5,372 nt of DNA from an uncultured Eubacterium sp. (GTDB lineage: Bacteria > Bacillota > Clostridia > Oscillospirales > Acutalibacteraceae): positions 1-5,372 of the forward strand of contig CAMFQI010000103.1 of NCBI GenBank assembly GCA_945980015.1. The letters are read 5' to 3'. The notes below the pieces were generated by a model. That model was not told the DNA's origin, did not search any database, and worked only from the letters and a program-made list of their open reading frames with translations. Position 1 is the stretch's first letter, and every line of letters starts with the position of its first letter. This document shows positions 1-5,348 of this stretch, in pieces. The position numbers and the translations under genes were made by a program.

Positions 1-8
1 AAAGATAG

Positions 9-39
9 GGTCAATCAGGGGAGGGTTCTCTGATTGGCC
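9..39 (+). repeat. Hairpin at left edge, possible end of a gene outside the window
   Basis: An RNA read from the plus strand can form about 14 pairs: 9-22 pairs with 26-39 around a GGG loop at 23-25. The core CAATCAG/CTGATTG is perfect. Three pairs (11-37, 19-29, 21-27) are G-U wobbles, which would be C-A mismatches on the minus strand, so the fold favours plus-strand transcription. It could be the terminator of a convergent gene to the left, but no T-tract follows it. Its function is uncertain. Confidence 0.4.
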
Positions 40-67
40 GAAAGAGTAAATAAAAGAATATAACAAA

Positions 68-93
68 TCCCGATGCTTTTTTGTGCATCGGGA
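68..93 (-). terminator. Probable terminator of the galactose operon
   Basis: The arms CCCGATGC (69-76) and GCATCGGG (85-92) pair perfectly, extended by one T-A pair at 68/93, around an 8-nt loop. The hairpin lies just beyond the alpha-galactosidase stop codon at 98, where the minus-strand operon should end. Read on the minus strand, the stem is followed by ATTTGTTAT, which is only moderately U-rich, so termination may be partial. On the plus strand it is followed by AAAATTTATTTTT, so it might also act on transcripts coming from the left. Confidence 0.6.
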
Positions 94-97
94 AAAT

Positions 98-1369
98 TTA
101 TTTTTCGGTTTTCAGCAGTCTTGCGCCGTGCGGCTCGATTTCGAGTATGTCGGCGGAGACTGTATTTTTTTGCCAAATATCGTAGGCGTTTTGAACGCTG
201 TAATTAACCGATATCGGCTTGTCGTCGGTGTTGAAAATGGCGGTATATCTGTATTTGTCGCTTTCAGCCGTCCAAATGATATAGCCCTTGTTTTCAACCT
301 CGTTTCGCTCGATTTCACGGGCGTTCATTGCCGTTTTATGCATTAACATATACTCTTCATTTTGGAGAAGCGAAAGAGTGAACTCATCATTTTCGGGCAT
401 ATTTCCGCCTATCATAAGCGGACTTTTGAAAATCCCCCAAAGCGTCATAAGTGTATAATGCTCGGGCTTTGTGAAATTCGACATTCTGTTTTGTTCTCCG
501 TGATACGAGCAAAGCTTTGATATTCTGCCAATGGGAAGCATATCACAGTCGGGATAGTTGCCCTCTTGAGTTACGCCCTGCCATTCACGGCATTTGTCGA
601 ACATCGGATAAAGATGCTCCCACAAATCCCAAAAGTCGCCTGTAAGCCGCCACATATTTGCATTTTTGCAAAGATGCTCTGCCTTATCTCTAGGTGCGGG
701 ACCCGGCGAAAGAGAAAGCACGATTTCTCTACCGCAGTTGTCTATTGCCTTGCGGAGCATTTCTATTTCGTAATCTGCGGAATACGGATTGTCCCATTTG
801 CGAAATTCAGTTACGCAGATATCGTCGCACTTTATGAAGTCAACGCCCCAATCGGCATACATATTAATTATTGAATTATAGTAAGCCTGTGCACCGTCGC
901 AGTTGTACATTCCGTACATATCGGTGTTCCACGAGCAGACGGAAAAATGATGCGCAACCTGACGTGCGGTTTTTTCACTGTTTAGTATCGGTGTGTTTTT
1001 GTGGACTGCCTGACGGGGAATACCACGCATAATATGTATTCCGAACTTTAAGCCGAGCGAATGAACATAATCTGCTATCGGCTTGAAGCCTTTTTTGTTT
1101 GCACTTGACGGAAAGCGGTTTTCGGCAGGGATGAGTCTTCCGTATTCATCCATACAAAGCTCGGTGAAGTTGTTGTAGTTGTTGCTGCATGCCTTTGGCT
1201 CGTACCATTGTATGTCGCAAACAATGTATTCCCAGCCGTATTTTTTCAGGTGCTTTGCCATATAATCGGCATTTTCGAGCAGCTGCTTTTCGGTTACGCC
1301 GGCACCGAAGCAATCCCAACTGTTCCAACCGCACGGTGCTGTTTTTGCCCATTGCTTAAAGTTTTCCAT
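98..1369 (-). CDS. Alpha-galactosidase, glycoside hydrolase family 27, cytoplasmic
   Basis: Predicted to hydrolyse terminal alpha-1,6-linked galactose from small alpha-galactosides such as melibiose or raffinose. The 423-residue protein has the GH27/clan GH-D layout. The N-terminal signature GWNSWDCFG is at 14-22, and DIQWYEP at 52-58 lines the start of the barrel. The motif DFIKCDD (177-183) carries the likely nucleophile D182, matching the family pattern KYDNC. The motif RLTGD (241-245) carries the likely acid/base D245. A small C-terminal beta domain probably occupies about 345-423. There is no signal peptide or membrane segment, so it should act on imported sugar. The start is supported by GAGG (1380-1377), 7 nt upstream of the ATG, which overlaps the end of the PHP gene; the gap between the genes is 4 bp. 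It is the last gene of the galT operon. The GH27 assignment is firm; specificity (another alpha-galactoside, or beta-L-arabinopyranoside) is inferred. Confidence 0.93.
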   Translation of the reverse strand: MENFKQWAKTAPCGWNSWDCFGAGVTEKQLLENADYMAKHLKKYGWEYIVCDIQWYEPKACSNNYNNFTELCMDEYGRLIPAENRFPSSANKKGFKPIADYVHSLGLKFGIHIMRGIPRQAVHKNTPILNSEKTARQVAHHFSVCSWNTDMYGMYNCDGAQAYYNSIINMYADWGVDFIKCDDICVTEFRKWDNPYSADYEIEMLRKAIDNCGREIVLSLSPGPAPRDKAEHLCKNANMWRLTGDFWDLWEHLYPMFDKCREWQGVTQEGNYPDCDMLPIGRISKLCSYHGEQNRMSNFTKPEHYTLMTLWGIFKSPLMIGGNMPENDEFTLSLLQNEEYMLMHKTAMNAREIERNEVENKGYIIWTAESDKYRYTAIFNTDDKPISVNYSVQNAYDIWQKNTVSADILEIEPHGARLLKTEK

Positions 1370-1373
1370 AAGG

Positions 1374-2170
1374 CTACCTCAATATTTCCTTTTCACTTTT
1401 GTAATTTGTTATTGCTATGCTGTTAATCGGGTTTATTTCGAGCTTTGAAAGGTATTCGTAGGCAAATTTCAGATTTTCTTTGTCCGAATATACATCGGGA
1501 GAGTGAGCGTCGAGACCGATTATTACATCGTTTCCCGTTTCCGATACGATTTTCCAAAAATCGTCGTTAGGGTAGTTGCGCCCTTTCGTAAAGCCCAAAA
1601 AATTGAATTCAAGTGGTATTCCGATTTCCTTGAGCCTGCCGACAAAATGCGTCATCTTTTTGATATAAACGTCATTATCACCGACGAAATTAATCAAATC
1701 CGGATGTGCAATATATGAAAAATATCCGCTTTTGGCACCGAGGATTGCCTGACTGATATACTTGTCCAAAACGGCGACGCTGTTTGTTTCGCTTCCCGAA
1801 TATTTTGCATAATCCTCGTATTCGTTGTCGGTAAAATGCTGACCTAATATAAGATAGTCGTATTCAAAGGTCTTGAGATATTCAATTTCCTTTTCTATCA
1901 AATCGGGGTAATATTCAAGCTCGAAGCCGAGCTTTATGTCGATTACGCCCTTGTATCTTTCTTGAAGAGTGCGAATACTATCGCGTAATCCTGCGCCTTA
2001 TCGCAGGGAATACGAAAACCGCTTTTGTGCCCCTGCGGAAAAATATACGGCGCATGGTCGGAAAAGCCGATAACGTCATATCCGTTTTGTATTGCCTGAA
2101 GAACATATTCCTCGTCTGTGCCTGAGGCGTGGTTACATCTTACGGTGTGGGTGTGAAGATTAAAGCTCAT
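1374..2170 (-). pseudogene. PHP-family histidinol-phosphatase-like gene, interrupted by a single-base frameshift
   Basis: Two adjacent frames together make one PHP-domain phosphatase of about 265 residues, the usual length of HisJ/HisK-type histidinol-phosphatases. The 5' part (2170-1943) encodes metal-site motifs HTH (residues 6-8) and GFSDHAP (35-41). It then runs out of frame after QDYA and stops. The other frame is open from about 1982 and continues naturally with DSIRTLQERYKG, then LGFELEYYP (metal-binding Glu), LILGQHF, IAHPDL and GLDAHSP. Restoring one base near 1982-1984, for example GCGGAT for GCGAT, rejoins the frames. The ATG overlaps the galT stop as TAATG and has no strong Shine-Dalgarno, so translation is probably coupled to galT. 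HisJ-type enzymes remove phosphate from histidinol phosphate, but no his gene is here, so the substrate may be another phosphate ester. All metal motifs are intact, so a sequencing error is as likely as a recent real mutation. Confidence 0.88.
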
Positions 2171-3666
2171 TATTTTGTTTCAACGCTTTCAAGGAATTTG
2201 ATAAACTGAGCCTTGCCTGTTTCGGTTCTGTCGTAAACGCCGCATTGCTCAAGAATTTCGGTAAACACAAGACCGATTTCCTGCTTGAGAATATCATCAA
2301 TATTATCTGCGTTTATCTCATACTTATTCTTAATCATTTCAGACCATTCGTAGTGCTTTGCGAGTACCTCATCGTTGCGAATATCCTCGCCGCTTAGCAT
2401 AGCCTTTGCAAGTGCTTCCATTTCACTCTTAAGTCTTGACGGCAAAACGGCAAGACCCATAACCTCGATAAGACCGATATTTTCCTTTTTAATATGGTGA
2501 TGCTCCGGGTGCGGATGATAATAGCCTGCCGGGTACTCCTCGGTTGTGATATTGTTTCTCAAAACGAGGTCAATCTCAAATTTGCCGTTTCTCATTCTTG
2601 TTATAGGCGTGATTGCGTTGTGAAGCTCGCCGTCATATTCTCTGCCGAGAATGAATGCGTCCTCGTCGGTGTAGCTTTCCCAAGCGTTGAATATAATTCC
2701 GGCAAGGTCGGCAAGTCTGTCCTTGTCCTCGCACGCAAGTCGGATAACGCTCATAGGCCATTTTACAATACCACCCTCAACGTCTTCAAAGCCCTCGAAC
2801 GTAAACGGCGTTTCAATCGGAGCCTTTGCCATTGCGAATTCGTAGTTGCCGCCCTGAAAATGCTCGTGGGTGAGAATTGAGCCGCCGACAATCGGAAGTC
2901 CTGCGTTTGAGCCGATGAAATAGTGAGGGAATAATTCAAGGAATGAAAGGAGCTTAACTATAGCCGCCTTGTCGATTTTCATAGGGGTGTGTTCTGCGTT
3001 GAATACTATGCAATGCTCGTTGTAGTAAACATACGGAGAATACTGCAAAAAGAAGTCCTCGCCGTCGAGCACCATCGGTATTATACGGTGATTTTGGCGG
3101 GCAGGGTGATTAACTCTTCCTGCATAGCCCTCGTTTTCCTTGCACAAAAGACATTTCGGATATGAGGTTGATTTCATTTTAAGAGCCGCCGCAATAGCCT
3201 TCGGGTCCTTTTCCGGCTTTGAAAGATTAATGGTAATATCAATATCGCCGTACTCGGTTTTTGTTATCCATTTAACGTCATTTTTTATTCTGTATGTGCG
3301 TATGTAGTCACTGTCACAGCTTAGCTTGTAGTAATAATCTGTTGCCTTTTTCGGCGAGTCCTTGTAAAGCTCGTTGAATTTTGAGATAACCTCGCTCGGC
3401 TTCGGGGTGAGAAGTCCCATTATTTTTGTGTCGAACAGGTCACGGTATACAACGCTGTCCTCACAAAGTTCGTTTTCTACCGCATAATCGAGGATTGAAG
3501 CAAGAATTTCCTCAAGCTCGGCGTTTTGAACCTCACATTCCTCAAAGGCGTCCATATTAAGCGCCTGACATACGGAATTGATTGCCCAAATTTCGTCTGA
3601 TTTTTCTATGAGATTATTGTTGATTGCATAATTTACAAGTGATTTTATGGCTGTGTTGATATCCAT
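2170..3666 (-). CDS. galT: Galactose-1-phosphate uridylyltransferase, class II (Firmicutes type)
   Basis: Leloir pathway enzyme: it exchanges UMP between UDP-glucose and galactose-1-phosphate, giving UDP-galactose and glucose-1-phosphate in the cytoplasm. At 498 residues it matches the long class II GalT family rather than the roughly 350-residue class I enzymes. The conserved block from CLLC (172-175) through NHPARQNHR (186-194) is present. The motif HEHFQGG (267-273) carries the probable UMP-accepting histidine region; many relatives, from memory, have HDHFQGG. A histidine-rich HPHPEHHH segment follows later. I start it at the ATG at 3666, because AAGAGG (3679-3674) lies 7 nt upstream. The in-frame ATG at 3696 lies at or before the predicted transcript start and has no ribosome site. 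The stop overlaps the next start (TAATG). It is the first gene of the operon, behind the promoter at 3707-3735. Confidence 0.96.
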   Translation of the reverse strand: MDINTAIKSLVNYAINNNLIEKSDEIWAINSVCQALNMDAFEECEVQNAELEEILASILDYAVENELCEDSVVYRDLFDTKIMGLLTPKPSEVISKFNELYKDSPKKATDYYYKLSCDSDYIRTYRIKNDVKWITKTEYGDIDITINLSKPEKDPKAIAAALKMKSTSYPKCLLCKENEGYAGRVNHPARQNHRIIPMVLDGEDFFLQYSPYVYYNEHCIVFNAEHTPMKIDKAAIVKLLSFLELFPHYFIGSNAGLPIVGGSILTHEHFQGGNYEFAMAKAPIETPFTFEGFEDVEGGIVKWPMSVIRLACEDKDRLADLAGIIFNAWESYTDEDAFILGREYDGELHNAITPITRMRNGKFEIDLVLRNNITTEEYPAGYYHPHPEHHHIKKENIGLIEVMGLAVLPSRLKSEMEALAKAMLSGEDIRNDEVLAKHYEWSEMIKNKYEINADNIDDILKQEIGLVFTEILEQCGVYDRTETGKAQFIKFLESVETK

Positions 3667-3673
3667 ATACATA

Positions 3674-3679
3674 CCTCTT
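3674..3679 (-). promoter_or_regulatory. Ribosome binding site that fixes the galT start
   Basis: On the minus strand AAGAGG sits 7 nt before the ATG at 3666. This picks the start MDINTAIKSL over an in-frame upstream ATG 30 nt earlier (3696), which would add MQKHMKRGMY. Confidence 0.8.
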
Positions 3680-3706
3680 TTCATATGTTTTTGCATTATT
3701 ATTATG

Positions 3707-3735
3707 ATTATAATATTATATTCCTATTTTTTCAA
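3707..3735 (-). promoter_or_regulatory. Sigma-A promoter of the galT operon
   Basis: On the minus strand the -35 is TTGAAA (3735-3730, five of six consensus bases). The spacer is 17 bp and the -10 is TATAAT (3712-3707, perfect). The predicted transcript start is near 3700, giving a leader of about 34 nt before galT. A second TATAAT at 3720-3715 is too close to this -35 to be its partner. The -35 overlaps the left arm of the inverted repeat at 3730-3759, so a bound protein there could block RNA polymerase. Confidence 0.7.
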
Positions 3736-3759
3736 CAAGTAACACAATATTTGTTGAAA
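3730..3759. promoter_or_regulatory. Operator-like inverted repeat over the galT -35
   Basis: TTTCAACAA (3730-3738) and TTGTTGAAA (3751-3759) are perfect 9-bp inverted arms separated by 12 bp. The half-sites are 21 bp centre to centre, two turns of the helix, which suits a dimeric regulator on one DNA face. The left arm contains the galT -35 hexamer. It does not match the CcpA cre consensus or an obvious CG-centred LacI/GalR operator. The regulator is unknown and none is encoded in the window. A hairpin role is unlikely because the site lies upstream of the predicted transcript start. Confidence 0.5.
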
Positions 3760-3762
3760 TTT

Positions 3763-3774
3763 TTTGTGAACAAA
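3763..3774. promoter_or_regulatory. Second small palindrome in the divergent promoter region
   Basis: TTTGT and ACAAA flank a central GA (3763-3774). It shares the TTGT/ACAA core with the larger inverted repeat next to it and lies about 12 bp upstream of the -35 proposed for the plus-strand operon. It may be an accessory operator half, but AT-rich sequence makes such short palindromes fairly common. Confidence 0.25.
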
Positions 3775-3785
3775 TTAATTTTTAC

Positions 3786-3814
3786 TTTACTATGTCATAT
3801 TTTCGTGGTAAATT
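3786..3814 (+). promoter_or_regulatory. Candidate extended -10 promoter for the plus-strand operon
   Basis: TTTACT (3786-3791) as -35, a 17-bp spacer and TAAATT (3809-3814) as -10, preceded by the extended -10 dinucleotide TG at 3806-3807. Each hexamer matches consensus at four of six positions. The start would fall near 3821, giving a leader of about 20 nt. The region is AT-rich and other -10 choices exist nearby. Confidence 0.45.
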
Positions 3815-3842
3815 AATTATATAAATGTGAGGTGTTTATTTT

Positions 3843-4424
3843 ATGAATATATGCGTGTTCGGTGCGGCAAGCAAGACTATTGATGAAAAATATATTAAGC
3901 CTGTTGAGGCTATGGGTGAATATCTAGCAAGGCACGGACATAATCTTGTTTTCGGTGCGGGAAGCACGGGAGAAATGGGCGCAGCGGCAAGAGGCTTTAA
4001 GAAGGGCGGCGGCACTATTCACGGCGTAGTTCCCGAATTTTTCAAAAAGGATTTATACGACTTTGTTAATTGGGATTGCGACGAGCTGACCCTGACGGAA
4101 ACTATGCGTGAGCGCAAGGGAATTATGGAGGATTTGGCTGACGCATTTATTATTACGCCCGGCGGTGCGGGAACCTTCGAGGAATTTTTTGAAATTCTTA
4201 CACTCAAGCAGCTTGGACAACACCGCAAGCCGATTGCAATTTACAACATTGACGGCTATTATAACAGTCTTATTGATGCGGTTAAATACGCTATTGATAC
4301 CGAGTTTATTAAGGCTTCGTGTGAAAAGCTGTATCAGGTTTTCGACGAAAAACAGTTTGATGAAATGATATGGTATCTTGAAAATGACGATATGCAGGGT
4401 ATGACTGTTCACGATTTGAAATAG
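3843..4424 (+). CDS. LOG / TIGR00730-family Rossmann-fold protein
   Basis: The family (lysine-decarboxylase-like or LOG proteins) includes phosphoribohydrolases that split nucleoside 5'-monophosphates into free base and ribose-5-phosphate; plant and some bacterial members act on cytokinin ribotides. The 193-residue length is typical. The N-terminal Rossmann strand begins ICVFGAAS (3-10) and is followed by a glycine-rich LVFGAGSTGEMGAAARG stretch (35-51). The conserved residues M88, R91 and K92 and the signature PGGAGTFEE (106-114) with its catalytic Glu region are intact. A GAGGTG ribosome site (3829-3834) lies about 8 nt before the ATG. It has its own promoter, diverges from galT, and is followed after 12 bp by a cytidylate-kinase-like gene, which fits a nucleotide salvage role. 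The real bacterial substrate is not known from sequence; despite old annotations it is not a lysine decarboxylase. Confidence 0.93.
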   Translation: MNICVFGAASKTIDEKYIKPVEAMGEYLARHGHNLVFGAGSTGEMGAAARGFKKGGGTIHGVVPEFFKKDLYDFVNWDCDELTLTETMRERKGIMEDLADAFIITPGGAGTFEEFFEILTLKQLGQHRKPIAIYNIDGYYNSLIDAVKYAIDTEFIKASCEKLYQVFDEKQFDEMIWYLENDDMQGMTVHDLK

Positions 4425-4425
4425 T

Positions 4426-4432
4426 AGGTGAG
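4426..4432 (+). promoter_or_regulatory. Ribosome binding site that fixes the start of the cytidylate-kinase-like gene
   Basis: AGGTGAG (4426-4432) sits immediately before the ATG at 4437. It overlaps a possible in-frame GTG at 4428, which therefore is part of the ribosome site rather than the start. Confidence 0.75.
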
Positions 4433-4436
4433 ATGT

Positions 4437-5042
4437 ATGAATAAAAAATATGTAATCGCTATCGGCAGGGAATTTTGCTCCGGTGGTCGTGAAATCGGTA
4501 AAATGATTGCCGAAAGGCTCGGCATAAACTATTATGATAAAGAGGAGCTTCGCAAAAGGGCAAAGGAGCTGGGCGTTGACGAGGGCGTGTTCGAGATGTT
4601 CGACGAGCAGCCGACAAGGTCGTTCTTGTTTTCGATTGCAATGGATCCTTATTCGCTTGACAACGCACTTAATAGCGGTAAGGTTATCGAGGCGCAGCGT
4701 AAAACAATAATGTCTGCCGCAGAACAGGGTTCTTGCGTAATTGTCGGCAGAAGAGCGGATAAGATTTTGCAGGAGCTTGAGGACGTCGAGGTTGTTTCCG
4801 TTTTTATAGGAGCCGATATCGACTATCGTGTTAAGCGTTTTGTTGAAAGTGGTCAGGCAAGCGACGGCAAAAATATCCGCCGTATGCTTGAGCGTAAGGA
4901 TAGAGAAAGAGCTTCGTACTATAATTATCTCGGCGACGGGCAATGGGGAAAAGCAAGTAATTATACAATGTGCTTTTCGAGTGACAAAATCAGCAAGGAA
5001 AAAATTTGCGATATAGTCTGTGCATATGTTAATACACTTTGA
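4437..5042 (+). CDS. Cytidylate-kinase-like P-loop family protein
   Basis: A 201-residue cytoplasmic P-loop NTPase of the cytidylate-kinase-like family, common in Clostridia. The nucleotide-binding loop is GREFCSGGREIGK (10-22), a relaxed Walker A in which GK is followed by Met rather than Ser/Thr. The segment IVGRRADKIL (102-111) resembles the NMP-kinase core strand and following arginines. RRMLERKDRERASYYNY (148-164) is an arginine-rich lid-like segment with the family's tyrosine pair. True CMP kinases make CDP from CMP and ATP. This family is diverged, often coexists with a real cmk, and its substrate is unproven. The ATG at 4437 is chosen from the overlapping AGGTGAG site. The gene lies 12 bp after the LOG-family gene and is probably cotranscribed. 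A hairpin at 5047-5073 follows directly. Confidence 0.88.
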   Translation: MNKKYVIAIGREFCSGGREIGKMIAERLGINYYDKEELRKRAKELGVDEGVFEMFDEQPTRSFLFSIAMDPYSLDNALNSGKVIEAQRKTIMSAAEQGSCVIVGRRADKILQELEDVEVVSVFIGADIDYRVKRFVESGQASDGKNIRRMLERKDRERASYYNYLGDGQWGKASNYTMCFSSDKISKEKICDIVCAYVNTL

Positions 5043-5046
5043 GTTG

Positions 5047-5073
5047 TACAAGTAGGGACTGTCCCTACTTGTA
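5047..5073. repeat. Perfect palindromic hairpin after the plus-strand operon
   Basis: TACAAGTAGGGAC (5047-5059) and GTCCCTACTTGTA (5061-5073) are perfect 13-bp inverted arms around a single T; as RNA the loop would be about 3 to 5 nt. It starts 4 bp after the last stop codon, so it may terminate or stabilise that transcript. It lacks a downstream T-tract, and its right arm ends one base before the terminal repeat of the adjacent element. It could also be an independent dispersed palindrome. Confidence 0.65.
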
Positions 5074-5074
5074 T

Positions 5075-5099
5075 CAGACTGTCGATAAAGTGGGCTGAA
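5075..5099 (+). repeat. Left terminal inverted repeat
   Basis: A 25-nt end that matches the reverse complement of 5349-5372, with the shared block TGGGCTGAA at its inner side and CAG.CTGT at its outer side. Confidence 0.7.
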
Positions 5100-5129
5100 C
5101 CACACATATTATAAAAACATAACCGATTT

Positions 5130-5246
5130 CTGCCTCCTTTGTGTAAAGGGTGCGGGTGTCCGGTGGACACCTCTGCATTTTAATGCAGAAGCACCGACCG
5201 AACCGGCAGGTGAGACGGTGGCAGCACTTATGTGCTGACGGAAGGA
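5130..5246 (+). other. Structured segment with a tight three-way junction, possible ncRNA or nested repeat
   Basis: Stem GGTGC/GCACC (5149-5153 with 5191-5195) encloses two perfect hairpins with one-base linkers. These are GGTGTCC/GGACACC (5155-5161, 5165-5171) and TCTGCATT/AATGCAGA (5172-5179, 5182-5189). Before it lies CCTTT/AAAGG (5136-5140, 5145-5149); after it come ACCG/CGGT (5197-5200, 5216-5219) and CAGCAC/GTGCTG (5222-5227, 5232-5237). Longer pairings are also possible: CTGCC/GGCAG (5130-5134, 5220-5224) and TCCTT/AAGGA (5135-5139, 5242-5246). Some exclude each other, so alternative folds exist. I matched it to no known riboswitch. It may be one palindromic repeat inserted into another inside the element. 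Confidence 0.45.
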
Positions 5247-5251
5247 TTGGA

Positions 5252-5284
5252 AAAATGGCTTGGACATCGAATCCAAGCCATTTT
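5252..5284 (+). terminator. Terminator-like hairpin inside the element
   Basis: Perfect 13-bp arms (5252-5264 and 5272-5284, core ATGGCTTGGA) surround a 7-nt loop. On the plus strand the stem is followed by TTTTCGTGTTTTTCGTTTTTT, a good interrupted U-tract. On the minus strand the A-rich left arm also gives a short U-run, so it could stop transcription in both directions. It lies just downstream of the structured segment at 5130-5246 and may give a transcript from that segment a defined 3' end. Confidence 0.55.
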
Positions 5285-5317
5285 CGTGTTTTTCGTTTTT
5301 TGTTCGGTCGAGGTACC

Positions 5318-5327
5318 GATGTACATC
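5318..5327. repeat. Ten-base palindrome near the right end of the element
   Basis: GATGTACATC is a perfect palindrome, preceded by GGTACC and by a CGGT/ACCG pairing across 5305-5318. Such subterminal palindromes can be transposase or regulator binding sites, but this is only a possibility. Confidence 0.3.
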
Positions 5328-5348
5328 TTCCCTCGCAAGAAAACGAAA

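Noticed and set aside
1943..1985. Programmed -1 frameshifting in the PHP gene.
   Set aside because: There is no X-XXY-YYZ slippery heptamer or clear downstream structure at the point where homology changes frame, and the family is not known for recoding.
2494..2880. An open frame of 128 codons on the plus strand within galT.
   Set aside because: It is entirely opposite strongly conserved GalT coding sequence and has no recognisable motif or ribosome site.
3667..3696. An upstream in-frame ATG for galT adding ten residues.
   Set aside because: It lies at or before the predicted transcript start, lacks a Shine-Dalgarno, and would place the real one (AAGAGG) inside the coding region.
4053..5105. 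A long open frame on the minus strand (about 350 codons) opposite the plus-strand operon.
   Set aside because: It lies antisense to two well-recognised genes, has low-complexity, membrane-like composition with no family motifs, and has no ribosome site; it is a shadow of their codon usage.
5130..5284. Cobalamin, TPP, c-di-GMP or SAM riboswitch, or tRNA-like RNA.
   Set aside because: None of their conserved boxes is visible, and no regulated gene follows within the window.
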